From the NCBI GenBank assembly GCA_017525225.1, contig JAFXTB010000104.1, positions 1 to 41,259 of the forward strand: DNA of 41,259 nucleotides, read 5' to 3'. The notes beneath the pieces are model-generated. The model made no database searches. It saw only the letters and a program-made list of their open reading frames with translations, and was not told where the DNA came from. Numbering within the stretch: position 1 is the stretch's first letter; each line of letters starts with the position of its first letter. This DNA comes from Kiritimatiellia bacterium. Lineage in GTDB: Bacteria; Verrucomicrobiota; Kiritimatiellia; RFP12; UBA1067. The position numbers and the translations under genes are program-made. Positions 15,171 through 24,293 of the stretch are shown here, in pieces.

Positions 15171-15941
15171 CTAGGTACGCACGCTGAAGCCGCGGTCCTT
15201 GAGGAACTGCTTCAGAGCCGGTATCGCGATGAGGTTGAAGTGGAACACGCTCGCGCCCAGCAGCACCGTGGCTCCGGCCTCGGCGGCTTCGGCGAAATGC
15301 TCCATCGTGCCTGCGCCGCCGGAGGCGACTACGTCTGCGGACGTCGCCGCGCAGATCTGGCGGATGAGCGGCAGGTCGAAGCCCGTGCGCGCACCGTCCG
15401 TGGACTTAGAGGTGGGCAGGATGCACTTGACGCCGTAGCCGTCAACTTCCTTCGTCCACTCCAGCGCATCCTTCCCGGTGGCCGTGCGGCCGCCGTCGAT
15501 GTACACCTCGTAGCCGGACGGCATGGCAGCGTTCTGCGCCACGTCGATCGCTACGGTCACCTTGTCCGCGCCCAGCTCCTTCACCATCTCGCCGATCATC
15601 GCCGGACGACGGAAGACCGCCGAAGAAGTGGAAACCTTGTCCGCACCTGCCGCCAGCACGGCTTCGGCGGCCTGTACGGACGATATGCCGCCGCCCATCG
15701 TGAACGGGACGGTCTTCACGGCGGCGACCTTCTTCACCACCTCCAGCATGGTCGCGCGGCTTTCGACCGTGGCTGTGATGTCCAGCATCGCTATCTCGTC
15801 CGCACCCGCTGCGCAATACGCACGGCAGCATTCCACCGGGTCACCCGCGTCGCGGATGTTTACGAAGTTGACTCCCTTCACCACGCGCCCGTTCATCATA
15901 TCGAGGCATGGCATGATCACCAACGGCTTGTTCTTGTTCAT
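15171..15941 (-). CDS. HisF-like imidazole glycerol phosphate synthase cyclase subunit, divergent
   Basis: 256 aa (beta/alpha)8 barrel. HisF closes the imidazole ring of histidine from PRFAR and ammonia supplied by HisH. Both catalytic Asp are kept (MPCLDM, and TVAIDV), as are the phosphate loops (MGGGISS, ASGGAGTMEHF). Deviations from Thermotoga HisF by eye: TSIDRDGT becomes TSKSTDGA, and the ammonia-gate Glu167 position (GEILLTS) reads CILPTS. No other his gene is nearby. It may be a true HisF placed outside the his operon, or a paralogue acting on another precursor, as HisF-like proteins do in surface-sugar pathways. GGAG stands about 11 nt before the ATG. Confidence 0.78.
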   Translation of the reverse strand: MNKNKPLVIMPCLDMMNGRVVKGVNFVNIRDAGDPVECCRAYCAAGADEIAMLDITATVESRATMLEVVKKVAAVKTVPFTMGGGISSVQAAEAVLAAGADKVSTSSAVFRRPAMIGEMVKELGADKVTVAIDVAQNAAMPSGYEVYIDGGRTATGKDALEWTKEVDGYGVKCILPTSKSTDGARTGFDLPLIRQICAATSADVVASGGAGTMEHFAEAAEAGATVLLGASVFHFNLIAIPALKQFLKDRGFSVRT

Positions 15942-15970
15942 CTTCTAGTCTCCTGTTTTGCTGTTTGCAC

Positions 15971-17149
15971 CTAGATTATACCAGATTTCCATGCGACTGT
16001 GCCTCTAGCGACAGTCATCTGCGGCGAAAGGGCGTCGTCCACCAGCACGAGGTCCGCCACCTGTCCGGCCGCGATCTCGCCACGATCCGTGATGCCAAGC
16101 GAACGGAGCTGGTTGTAGCCAGCCGCCTTCACGGCCTCATGGAGCGGCCAGCCGGTCACGCGCACGAACCGGCGGAAGCAGTCGCAGTAGAGCGCCACCG
16201 AACCGGCGACGTTCGAGACGACGGCCTTGGGGTCGTACGGGACGTCCGCAAGGACGGCACGTCCGTCCGCGACCTTCACGCGAAGCCCGCCGAGCGAATA
16301 CGTGCCGTCGGGGCATCCTGCCGCGCACATCGCATCCGTGATCACCATCACGCGGTCGGGACCTTTCGTCTTGGCGATGAGGCGTATCATCGGATCGGAG
16401 AGGTGTACACCGTCGGTGATGATCTCCACCAGTACGTCGTCGGCCAGGAGCCCGCCAGTCACCATCGTCGGCCGCAAGTGGTGAATGGGCATCATGGCGT
16501 TGCAGAAGTGCGTAAGATGCGTCATGCCGGCCATGCGGGCCCGCTCGAACGTGGCGTAGTCGGCGTCGGAATGTCCGCCCGATGCCACGATCCCGGCCGC
16601 TACCATCTCTCGTATACAGGCCTCGGCCCCTTCCAGTTCCGGGGCAAGCGACACCTTGAGGACGGTGGAGATCGCGTGCAGACGCTTCACGAACGCGGCG
16701 TCAGGCAGCTTGAGGAAGGCGGGGTTCTGCGCCCCTGCCATCGCGGCATTGAAGAAAGGCCCCTCAAGGTGTACGCCCAGGCAGGTAGCGCCCTCGCCTC
16801 TTGCCTTGTAGCGTTCGGTGCAGCGGCAGATTTCGGCGAGCTCTTCCTCGGGACGCGTGAGGCCGGTGGCGAGGAAGCTCGTCACGCCGTCCTTGAGCTT
16901 GTCGCGTCCGATCGCCGCGAAGGCCTCGTCCGTCGCATCGCAGAAGTCGTGTCCGCTACGCCCGTGCGAATGGATGTCGACGAAGCCCGGAAGGAGGGTG
17001 AGGCCGGATGCATCCATCACGCGGTCGTCTGCCGCCGGACGCACATCCGCTCCGACGGCGGCGATGCGACCGTCCATGATGCGCACGTTCGCAACGCCGA
17101 GGTCGTGCCCAGGCGTTACGATATGGGCGCCCTCTATGCAAAGTCCCAT
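15971..17149 (-). CDS. nagA: N-acetylglucosamine-6-phosphate deacetylase
   Basis: 392 aa amidohydrolase removing acetate from GlcNAc-6-P in the cytoplasm, feeding amino-sugar catabolism. Metal and catalytic residues are visible: DIHSH (His60, His62), HLEGP (Glu129), GGHSDA (His193), THLTHFCNAM (His214) and the catalytic Asp272 in VITDAM. The HxH form points to the two-metal Bacillus-like type rather than the E. coli type. AAGGGG lies 6 nt before the ATG. No nagB is in the window. The last codons (SGII, stop) overlap a TGGTATAAT promoter for the next gene. Confidence 0.94.
   Translation of the reverse strand: MGLCIEGAHIVTPGHDLGVANVRIMDGRIAAVGADVRPAADDRVMDASGLTLLPGFVDIHSHGRSGHDFCDATDEAFAAIGRDKLKDGVTSFLATGLTRPEEELAEICRCTERYKARGEGATCLGVHLEGPFFNAAMAGAQNPAFLKLPDAAFVKRLHAISTVLKVSLAPELEGAEACIREMVAAGIVASGGHSDADYATFERARMAGMTHLTHFCNAMMPIHHLRPTMVTGGLLADDVLVEIITDGVHLSDPMIRLIAKTKGPDRVMVITDAMCAAGCPDGTYSLGGLRVKVADGRAVLADVPYDPKAVVSNVAGSVALYCDCFRRFVRVTGWPLHEAVKAAGYNQLRSLGITDRGEIAAGQVADLVLVDDALSPQMTVARGTVAWKSGII
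15975..15983 (-). promoter_or_regulatory. Extended -10 inside the nagA 3' end, for the hisF-like gene
   Basis: TGGTATAAT on the minus strand overlaps the Gly-Ile-Ile codons of nagA, ending just before its stop. It lies about 33 nt before the hisF-like ATG. No good -35 is visible. Confidence 0.45.
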
Positions 17150-17197
17150 GTCGAGCCCCTTTTTTCTTCGTTGTTCATGCTGTTTACAAGTTGGAGG

Positions 17198-19123
17198 TCA
17201 GAACCAGATCGAAAATGAATTGCGGGGATCGTCGAAGTCGGCGGCGGACATGTAGTCGCACACTCCCAAGGTTACGCGCCTGCCTTTGCCCTCCAGCGTG
17301 AGTTCCCATGCCCCCCACGTCTTGCGGTCCGCCGCGGGCCACAAGGATGCCTTCCAGCTGCCGTCAAGCCCGTCTATGTCCGTGAAGCATGTACGGTCGT
17401 CATCGCCCGCCAGCCTTGCCTTCGCAAGAAGAAGCGGCCCCCGCATGATTCGAATGCCCGGCTTGTCACGGGCGAACCCGATCATTTCCTTGTTGTGCAT
17501 GCGCATCTCGAAAAGCTCTATCGCCGTTTCCGTGAGGTTGGTCCCAGTGATTGGACAAAGCGCCAGCGGCTCAATGCGCGGCGGCATGTCGAACTTGAGG
17601 GTGAAATCCTGGGACGGACCCGCCATCCTTGCCGTCTCCACCGAAGCCCCCGGCGCGACGGCCTTTCCATCTATGCGCATGCCCCCGCGACACCAGGCGG
17701 GCACACGGAACCGGACCGTGCGCGGGCTTTTCGCCGACACCTTGACTCGCACCTCGTCGCCGACAGGATAATCGCCTGAGATCTTGACGGCGACACCATC
17801 ACTCGTAAACGCCGCATCAGTGTAGAAATTCACGTCGATGCGCTCTTCGCCGGCGACGACCTGGCAATCCGCCCAGTCGAAAAATCCGCGCGGATCGTTG
17901 TCCAGGCAGCAGAAATGATAGAGCATGTTCACTTCGTAGATCCCCTGCAGGTGGCGACGGCCGTGGCTGCGGACATCATGCGTACCCCATGCGCCGTCGC
18001 GGAACACCCCGGCCAGAAAGGCGTTAAGGAACGCCATCTCCCATGCGTCCAGATAGCGCATCCGTCCCGTCGCGGCGTAGAGATACCTGCAAAGACGCAT
18101 CCAATGCACCACGTCGCAAGATTCCGTTATCGTGTTCGGGTATGACGCCGCACCGAGAAAATGGTCATGGTATCCTACGCTTCCGACGGCGTTGCATTCA
18201 TACCTGGCCAGCAGATCCCATATCCGTTCCACGGCTTCAAGCGGACGCTTCTCTCCCGTGGCGTTTGCGTATTCAAGGAATCCTTCGAGAAGGCTCATCA
18301 TCTCGTACGCCTTCGCCCATGATTCCGGAGAGGGATACCATTCGTGCACGGGCTTCCCCGAGAACGCATTGGCGATCAGGTTTGGCCTACGTCCGTCGGC
18401 GCGGTCATTGTCGGCCACGATGGTCCTCGCAAAATCTAGGAACCTGCGCTCTCCGGTGCGTTCGGCCAGCATCACCATCGGCTTCAAGATGCTCAAGGAC
18501 GGCAATCCGGCGAAACATCCAGTCTCCGCGAGATCCTTGCCGAGCCGCTTCAACTGCCCTGCCAGATGGTCCGCCATGCGGACGCCGGCCTGCAGCAGCT
18601 CCTTCTCCCCCGTGAGATCGTACGACTCGACAAGCGCCCAGAGCGTATACTTGCGGCCCCAGATGTTCCAGTTGCCGCCGACGATGAAATCCGGATCGTC
18701 GTACGTGGCGAGATAGCCGTCCTCGCGCTGGAAGCGCCTCACCAGCTCCAACGCATTGCTGCGCACGAATTCCTTCGCCGAAGGATCGCCCGAATACCGC
18801 GCGTATGCGCAATGGGAAAGCATCGTCTTGCCCCAGTATTCGCCCTGCCAGAATCCTCTGCGGCGGGTCTTGTCCTGCTGCGGGTGAAGATCGTCGTAGC
18901 GCGTGACGAACGCGTTTGCGGTCTCTCCAAAGATGTCGCCCCTGGCCTTGTCGCAAAGCAACCTCTCGGAGAAGAGCGCGTTGGCCTTCCTGCCTACCGC
19001 CCCTTCAAGGACGGTTCCTCCGGACTCACGGCCGTCCGCCAGGCGCTCACGCTGCACGCCGCCAAGAACGGCCAGCGTGCAGGCGAGGGCCAGGAACGTA
19101 ACGGCACGATGTGTCACAGGCAT
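17198..19123 (-). CDS. Secreted GH127/DUF1680 beta-L-arabinofuranosidase-like enzyme
   Basis: 641 aa with a signal peptide (hydrophobic 7-22). It belongs to the DUF1680/GH127 family, whose characterised member HypBA1 releases beta-L-arabinofuranose using a zinc-bound cysteine nucleophile. The zinc site is intact: Glu334 and Cys336 in TITESCD and the CysCys pair 405-406 in YHFCCLDN, giving the Glu-Cys-Cys-Cys set; Cys405 should be the nucleophile. The barrel is (alpha/alpha)6 with GFWQGEYWGK near the start and beta domains after about 420. The ATG overlaps the upstream Fe-S gene by 10 bp, with GAGGAG about 11 nt upstream. Other GH127-like substrates cannot be excluded. Confidence 0.9.
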   Translation of the reverse strand: MPVTHRAVTFLALACTLAVLGGVQRERLADGRESGGTVLEGAVGRKANALFSERLLCDKARGDIFGETANAFVTRYDDLHPQQDKTRRRGFWQGEYWGKTMLSHCAYARYSGDPSAKEFVRSNALELVRRFQREDGYLATYDDPDFIVGGNWNIWGRKYTLWALVESYDLTGEKELLQAGVRMADHLAGQLKRLGKDLAETGCFAGLPSLSILKPMVMLAERTGERRFLDFARTIVADNDRADGRRPNLIANAFSGKPVHEWYPSPESWAKAYEMMSLLEGFLEYANATGEKRPLEAVERIWDLLARYECNAVGSVGYHDHFLGAASYPNTITESCDVVHWMRLCRYLYAATGRMRYLDAWEMAFLNAFLAGVFRDGAWGTHDVRSHGRRHLQGIYEVNMLYHFCCLDNDPRGFFDWADCQVVAGEERIDVNFYTDAAFTSDGVAVKISGDYPVGDEVRVKVSAKSPRTVRFRVPAWCRGGMRIDGKAVAPGASVETARMAGPSQDFTLKFDMPPRIEPLALCPITGTNLTETAIELFEMRMHNKEMIGFARDKPGIRIMRGPLLLAKARLAGDDDRTCFTDIDGLDGSWKASLWPAADRKTWGAWELTLEGKGRRVTLGVCDYMSAADFDDPRNSFSIWF

Positions 19124-20148
19124 GACGCGGCGAGCTCCTCGAGAGTCACGACATTGAGCTTGCCGTACTTCGCGAGCGCCTTCTTCACGTATGCGGATGC
19201 CACGACGATCTTGTCCTTCTTCGGATTGTCCGCTCGCGCGGCCACGTACTCGGCGAGCGCCTTGACGAGCTCGGGGTGGAGTCTATCGAGGACGATCGCG
19301 CCTTCGCCGCAGTTGTAGGTCTCCTCGTCGTTCGTGCCGAAGGGCTTGTTGACGGCCTTGACGGCGGCGAGAAGCTTCTCCATGCAGTTGCAGCCAAGAT
19401 AGTTGCGCAGGAAGTCGTCCGCGAGCGCATACACCTCGCCGGCGCTCTTCGCGAACTTGACCTTGGACTGGACGATGAAGCCCGTGACGCACTTTACCTC
19501 GCAAGGGAGCTTCACGCCGAACTCCGGATAGTCCTGCTTGAGCGCGCTTGCGGCGGCGGGATTGGACACGAGGAGAGTCTTGACGCCCTCCTTCGCGAGA
19601 AATTCCGCAAAGAGGCCTGCCGCCACCTTCGCCTCCGGCAGATAGCCAAGCACCTTGAGCGCCTTGCCGATCGAACCGCCCGTGATGATCTTCGGCGACA
19701 CCTTGGCGGCGGCGAAGAGCTTCTTCGTGGCGGCGACCACGGCCTTGTCGGCGGCGGTGGTATCGTCGAGGAACCACGCCACATCACCAGACCCCTCCGC
19801 CTTCCAGCCGATGGACTTGACGAACTTGTCCGCAAGCTTCTTCACGGCCGCGGGGGCCTTGCCGGCCTCAACGACGTCGGCGCGGGCCGCGAGGGCGAGA
19901 CCGTTCTCGTCGTAGTGGTTCACGCAGTGGTGGACGCAGCAGCCGGAGAGATCCTGGCGGTAGAGGGCGTCCACGAAGTCCTCGTCGTCAAACGAGTTGG
20001 TACCTGTCCTCAGGCCGTACAGCATCGCCGCGCGGATGCGGGGCGTGTCCACCTCGGTGAACCGAACGTTCCCGATGGCGGAGAGGTGCCGGCACATGAA
20101 GCAGAACCGGCAGTTCATTATGGCTTCGTTGTAGTTGTCGATATGCAT
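19114..20148 (-). CDS. Cysteine-rich (Fe-S) oxidoreductase subunit, partner of the FAD protein
   Basis: 344 aa. The N-terminus carries C13-x2-C16-x2-C19 and then C70-C71-x3-C75, enough cysteines for a 4Fe-4S site. The rest (about 110-340) resembles the Fe-S/CCG subunits that accompany FAD glycolate or lactate dehydrogenases (GlcF/LldE/HdrD-like), with late cysteines at LPCEVKC, LGCNCME and YNCGEG. I infer it takes electrons from the FAD subunit encoded 155 bp upstream. No membrane segment is visible. There is no Shine-Dalgarno before the ATG; a 9-bp repeat tract lies 12 nt upstream. The end overlaps the GH127 start. Confidence 0.72.
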   Translation of the reverse strand: MHIDNYNEAIMNCRFCFMCRHLSAIGNVRFTEVDTPRIRAAMLYGLRTGTNSFDDEDFVDALYRQDLSGCCVHHCVNHYDENGLALAARADVVEAGKAPAAVKKLADKFVKSIGWKAEGSGDVAWFLDDTTAADKAVVAATKKLFAAAKVSPKIITGGSIGKALKVLGYLPEAKVAAGLFAEFLAKEGVKTLLVSNPAAASALKQDYPEFGVKLPCEVKCVTGFIVQSKVKFAKSAGEVYALADDFLRNYLGCNCMEKLLAAVKAVNKPFGTNDEETYNCGEGAIVLDRLHPELVKALAEYVAARADNPKKDKIVVASAYVKKALAKYGKLNVVTLEELAASCL

Positions 20149-20160
20149 GGTTGTAAAAGT

Positions 20161-20205
20161 TTTGAGAGGTTTGAGAAGTTTGAGAGGTTTGAGAAGTTTG
20201 AGAAA
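20161..20205. repeat. Five 9-bp tandem repeats upstream of the Fe-S gene
   Basis: TTTGAGAGG and TTTGAGAAG alternate, five units, ending 12 nt before the Fe-S start codon. The rest of the gap (20206-20303) contains two loosely inverted GAAGGAC/GTCTTCTGTC-type tracts and no gene. Confidence 0.9.
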
Positions 20206-20303
20206 GGACTAGAGGACTTAAGACGAAGGACCGAGGATGTTCTCACTATCCTTTGTCGTCAGTCTTTTGTCTTCTGTCCTCATCATTCTCCAACTCGAAT
20301 TCC

Positions 20304-21758
20304 TTAGCAGCCCGCGAAGCCGAGCTTGCCGGGGTTCATAATGCCGTTCGGGTCGAGCTGCTTCTTGAGGCCCTCGAGGACGGGCATTGCCGTGCCGTAG
20401 AGATCCTTCACGTAGCGGCCAAGCTTGAGGCCCACGCCGTGGTGCTCGTTGATGACGCCGCCGTTCGCGATCGCGGCGCGGATGGCCTTGTCCCATACGG
20501 CGTTGTAGAGCGCCGCCGCCTCGCGTTCGTCCGGCGGCACCTTGTCGCCGGGGAAGATGAAACGCGCGTACAACATGCAGCCCCACTCGTACCAGTGCGA
20601 GAAGTGTCCGATGAAGCGCGCATCGGGGAACTCCTTGTTCACGACGTTCTTCATCGCCCAGTACACCTTCTCGATATGGGAGAAGTCGGCCACAGTGTCG
20701 AGCGTGCCGAATGCCTGCGGCACGTGGAACATGTAGCCCGGATAGAAGAACTTGTACTTGTTCTCCCACCACCACTCGCCGCCCTTGGAGCCGAGGTCCT
20801 TGCCCTTGAACTGCTTCTCCATGATCTCGCGGGCGTACTTCATCTGGCTGGCGACGATGTCCTTGCGGCCGTCGAAACCGAACACGAGGTACGCACCCTT
20901 GTCGAGGTTGATGCCGAACACCTTCGAGACGTGCGTCTTGGTCTCCGTCTCGTCGTAGAGGCGCATCGCGCACGGCCCGAGGCGCGAGCGCATGAGCGTG
21001 GCACCGGCCTGCATCGCGGTGTGGAAGTCCTTGAAGATATAGGCGCGGAACTCGCGGGCCTCGGGCTGCGGATGGACCTTCAGCGTCACCTCGGTTATGA
21101 CGCCGAGCGTACCCTCGCTGCCGAGGAAGAGCATCGTGAGGTCGGGACCGGATGCGTGGCGCGGCACAGGAAGCGTGCGGATGATCTCGCCCGTGGGCGT
21201 GACCACCTCAAGCGACATCACCATGTCCTCGATCTTGCCGTACTTCGTGGAGAGGACGCCCGTGCCGCGGTGCGCGAGGAAGCCACCGATCGTCGCGCAG
21301 GCGATCGAGGCCGGCAGGTGCATCGTGGAGAAGCCCTCCTTGTTGCAGTTCCACTCAAGGTGGCGCGCGATGATGCCCGTCTGGCAGCGGACCGTGTACG
21401 CTTCCTTGTCCACGCCGTAGAACTTGTTCATCCGCTTCATGTCGAGGATGATGCCGCCGTAGATTGGCAGCGCTCCCCCCTGCGAACCAGAGCCGCCGCC
21501 CCACGGGACGACCGGGATCTTGTACTGGTTCGCGATCTTCATCACCTTGGCAACCTCTTCGGTCGAGCCGGGATGGACGATGAAGTCGGCCTTTGGACAC
21601 TCCTTGCCGCGGTCGTGCCACATCTCGGGGATCCAGTAGTAGTCGATGGAATGACCGAACTTGTCGGCGAACTTGACGTCCACGTTCGCATCGCCCACGG
21701 CGTCCGTGAGCTCTGTCCGAATCATTTCGAACATGTAGCTTTCTGGTTTTATTTTCAT
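20304..21758 (-). CDS. FAD-binding oxidoreductase (glycolate/D-lactate dehydrogenase or alkyl-DHAP-synthase type)
   Basis: 484 aa from the ATG at 21758, with AAGGA 6 nt upstream; earlier ATGs lie before the predicted transcription start. The FAD_binding_4 domain shows PWGGGSGSQGGALP (about 85-98), ATIGGFLAHRGTG and GSEGTLGVITEV. The FAD-oxidase C domain ends in NEHHGVGLKLGRY and DPNGIMNPGKL. The second His in HHGVG recalls alkyldihydroxyacetonephosphate synthase, whereas DPNGIMNPGKL and the adjacent Fe-S gene favour a 2-hydroxyacid dehydrogenase. I lean to the latter. It opens the run that continues with Fe-S, GH127 and nagA. Confidence 0.85.
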   Translation of the reverse strand: MKIKPESYMFEMIRTELTDAVGDANVDVKFADKFGHSIDYYWIPEMWHDRGKECPKADFIVHPGSTEEVAKVMKIANQYKIPVVPWGGGSGSQGGALPIYGGIILDMKRMNKFYGVDKEAYTVRCQTGIIARHLEWNCNKEGFSTMHLPASIACATIGGFLAHRGTGVLSTKYGKIEDMVMSLEVVTPTGEIIRTLPVPRHASGPDLTMLFLGSEGTLGVITEVTLKVHPQPEAREFRAYIFKDFHTAMQAGATLMRSRLGPCAMRLYDETETKTHVSKVFGINLDKGAYLVFGFDGRKDIVASQMKYAREIMEKQFKGKDLGSKGGEWWWENKYKFFYPGYMFHVPQAFGTLDTVADFSHIEKVYWAMKNVVNKEFPDARFIGHFSHWYEWGCMLYARFIFPGDKVPPDEREAAALYNAVWDKAIRAAIANGGVINEHHGVGLKLGRYVKDLYGTAMPVLEGLKKQLDPNGIMNPGKLGFAGC

Positions 21759-21791
21759 CGCAGTTCCTTGCATTGCTTTCGGATGGCGCAT

Positions 21792-21802
21792 ATTATACCA
21801 TA
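21792..21802 (-). promoter_or_regulatory. Extended -10 promoter of the FAD/Fe-S operon
   Basis: TATGGTATAAT on the minus strand, preceded by CACAGGGTG. It lies about 33 nt before the ATG at 21758. No clear -35 is visible. Confidence 0.6.
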
Positions 21803-21863
21803 CACCCTGTGAGATTTGCGCGAAAATATTTGAAAACACATGACATGATTTGAGAACAACAGA

Positions 21864-24245
21864 TTATTGCGCTTTCGCCACTGTAAACTTGGTTTCGGCG
21901 ACCGGCATCCCTTCTGCGGAAATCGACAGCGTCCCCTTTCCGGCAGACTTCGCTTCCACGACAACCACAAGTTCCCCCTTGAATGTCGGCATGGTCGGCC
22001 TGGCGAACGATTCGAGCGACGTCGCGTCCCCATTGCAGGCCGCCTTGAAACCCACCGCGCCGGAAGCGTCAAAATTCAGGCGTATCGCCGCATCCGGACA
22101 GAAATTGCCGTTCTCGTCCAGCACCCGCACAGTCACAAACGCCAAATCGGGCATGTCATCCGGCGATGCCGCCGCAAGTTCCGTGCGATCCGCCGCCACA
22201 TCCAGGCGGCAAGCCGTCCCCGCCGTGCGCATCCGCTTCTCCGCGACCGCTTTCCCGGCGGTGTCGAAGGCCACGACTCTGACCTCGCCGGGTTCGTAAA
22301 CGACATCCCTCCAGCGCAGACGGTAACGGTCTAGGCGAGATGAAGGATCACGCCGCCGCCGTCCCCGGGAGACGCCGTTGACGAACAGTTCCGCCTCGGG
22401 ATATGACGTATAGACATAGACCGGCGTCACCTGACCCTCCCGTCCCGGCCATGTCCAGTGCGGCAGCACATGCAGCGTGGGCGAATCCTTTCTCCAGCGG
22501 CTGCGGTACAGCCAGGCACGATCCTTTGGAATTCCGGCAAGGTCGAACATGCCAAAATAGGACGAGCGCGAAGGCCAGTACGTCTTGTACGGCGTCGGTT
22601 CGCCAAGATAGTCGAATCCCGTCCAGACGAACTCGCCGATCGCCCACGGATGGTCGTCCTGCATGGCCCAGTCGTCGTCGGGCAGATTGCTCCATGAGCC
22701 ATGCTCAAGATCGTAGGAGGATGACTGTCCGTCCGCATGTTCAGCGTTTACCGCAACCTCGTCCGGGAAATGGTAACAGCCACGGCTCGAAAAAGTGGAG
22801 GCCGTTTCGCCACCGAGGACGAGCCCGATCGGCGAATGTTCGTGCATGAATCCATAGCGCGGCAGACGGTAGGTGAGGGCCGGAACGTCCGTCGCCTGGA
22901 TTGCGCCGGAGGCGGTGTAGGCGTCGGGGCGGTCCGTGACGAACACGACGGGGCGCGTCGGATCCATCCGATGGCACATCGACGTCATCTGCTCCGCGAC
23001 ATCGCGCACCGCCGACGTGTCTTTCTCGTGAATTTCGTTGCCAATCGACCACATCACGATGGACGGATGGCTGCGATGGCACAGCAGGAGGTTCTCGAGG
23101 TCGCGCCGCCACCACGCCTTGAAATGGCGCGAGTAGTCGTTGGGCGTCTTCGGCGTCATCCACATGTCGAAGCTCTCGGCCATCACCATCACGCCCTCTT
23201 CGTCGCAGATGTCGATCTGGTCGGGCGCAGGCATATTGTGCGAGGTACGGATCGAATCCACGCCAATTTCCTTCAGCAGCCGCATCTGTCGCCTGAACGC
23301 GGACTTGTTGAACGCCGCGCCGAGCGGTCCAAGGTCATGGTGCAGGCACACGCCCCGGAACGGACGCTTCACGCCATTCAGGAAGAACCCTTCGCGCGTG
23401 AAGCCTGCCGTGCGGATTCCCACGCGGTCGTTCCGCTCGGCCAGGATTTCCTCCCCCTTCGCAAGCGCCGTATCGAGCCGATAGAGCGCAGGCGTCTCCG
23501 GCGACCACAACTGCGGCGACGGGACCTTCAGCACGCCAGACGCCTCCGCGCCTGAAGCCGGTGCGCATGCCGACGCAGCGACCTTTCCGTCAGGCGCGAC
23601 CAAAGTCCATCTGACCGTGCAGCCATCCGCCTCGCCACGTACGCGCGTTGTCACCTTGACCGTCGCCGCGTCCGCCGCAAGATCCGTCGTGCGAATCCAG
23701 TTGCCCCATGTCGCGATGCCGACCTTGCCGCCCGTCACGAGCCGCACGGGACGAATCAACCCCGAGCCAGGATACCATCTCGAGCTTGCCGGAGGATTGT
23801 CGAGTGCGACTTCGACGAGCTTGGTGGACACAGGAATCCTCACGATGAACGAGTTGTAGCCGTTCATCCAACGTCCCACTTCCACGCCATCTGCATAAAC
23901 GATTGGTTCGCTCATTGCCCCGTCGAAGACCAGTTCGGCGTAGTGCGTGCCTTCGGGAATGTGCAGCTCGCGCCTGTACCATCCCTTCCCCGGCCACGGC
24001 AGCGCTCCCGTGCGCCCCGTATGGCGCCGTTCGAACGTCTCGCCGTCCTGGACGATCTTCGTGATCTGAAGATCGTTCGTCTCGCTGAACGCCCCCGCAA
24101 TCGCCCAGTCATGCGGGACCACCACCGATTCCCACTTTACATGATCGCGGCTGAACAGCCAGCCCTCGCCCAACCGCACCTCAGCACCCAGCGTGGGCAG
24201 GCCAAGAAGAAATGCAGCCTCTAAAACTATTGCCGATGCTCTCAT
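21864..24245 (-). CDS. Secreted GH2 beta-galactosidase-type enzyme
   Basis: 793 aa from the ATG at 24245, chosen because it opens a signal peptide (MRASAIVLEAAFLLGLPTLG). The order is a sugar-binding jelly roll (about 25-175), an Ig-like domain (175-280), a TIM barrel (280-600), then DUF4982-like and Ig-like C-terminal domains. The acid/base is Glu404 (WSIGNEI) and the nucleophile Glu480 (GGETAS), the spelling usual for the long beta-galactosidase branch. FRGVCLHHDLGPLG and RTSHNMPAP are typical. It ends the operon led by the GntR-type regulator and starts 48 bp after the passenger gene. Confidence 0.93.
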   Translation of the reverse strand: MRASAIVLEAAFLLGLPTLGAEVRLGEGWLFSRDHVKWESVVVPHDWAIAGAFSETNDLQITKIVQDGETFERRHTGRTGALPWPGKGWYRRELHIPEGTHYAELVFDGAMSEPIVYADGVEVGRWMNGYNSFIVRIPVSTKLVEVALDNPPASSRWYPGSGLIRPVRLVTGGKVGIATWGNWIRTTDLAADAATVKVTTRVRGEADGCTVRWTLVAPDGKVAASACAPASGAEASGVLKVPSPQLWSPETPALYRLDTALAKGEEILAERNDRVGIRTAGFTREGFFLNGVKRPFRGVCLHHDLGPLGAAFNKSAFRRQMRLLKEIGVDSIRTSHNMPAPDQIDICDEEGVMVMAESFDMWMTPKTPNDYSRHFKAWWRRDLENLLLCHRSHPSIVMWSIGNEIHEKDTSAVRDVAEQMTSMCHRMDPTRPVVFVTDRPDAYTASGAIQATDVPALTYRLPRYGFMHEHSPIGLVLGGETASTFSSRGCYHFPDEVAVNAEHADGQSSSYDLEHGSWSNLPDDDWAMQDDHPWAIGEFVWTGFDYLGEPTPYKTYWPSRSSYFGMFDLAGIPKDRAWLYRSRWRKDSPTLHVLPHWTWPGREGQVTPVYVYTSYPEAELFVNGVSRGRRRRDPSSRLDRYRLRWRDVVYEPGEVRVVAFDTAGKAVAEKRMRTAGTACRLDVAADRTELAAASPDDMPDLAFVTVRVLDENGNFCPDAAIRLNFDASGAVGFKAACNGDATSLESFARPTMPTFKGELVVVVEAKSAGKGTLSISAEGMPVAETKFTVAKAQ

Positions 24246-24293
24246 GGTTGCGTCCTGAGGAACAGGGACTGCCACACAGGCGGCCAAATCCCG

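Noticed and set aside
21847-21860. GATTTGAGAACARC occurs at both ends of the GntR-led operon (also 29910-29923), as if direct repeats flanked a mobile segment.
   Set aside because: The exact match is only 12 bp, which is expected many times by chance in 41 kb, and no transposase or target duplication accompanies it.
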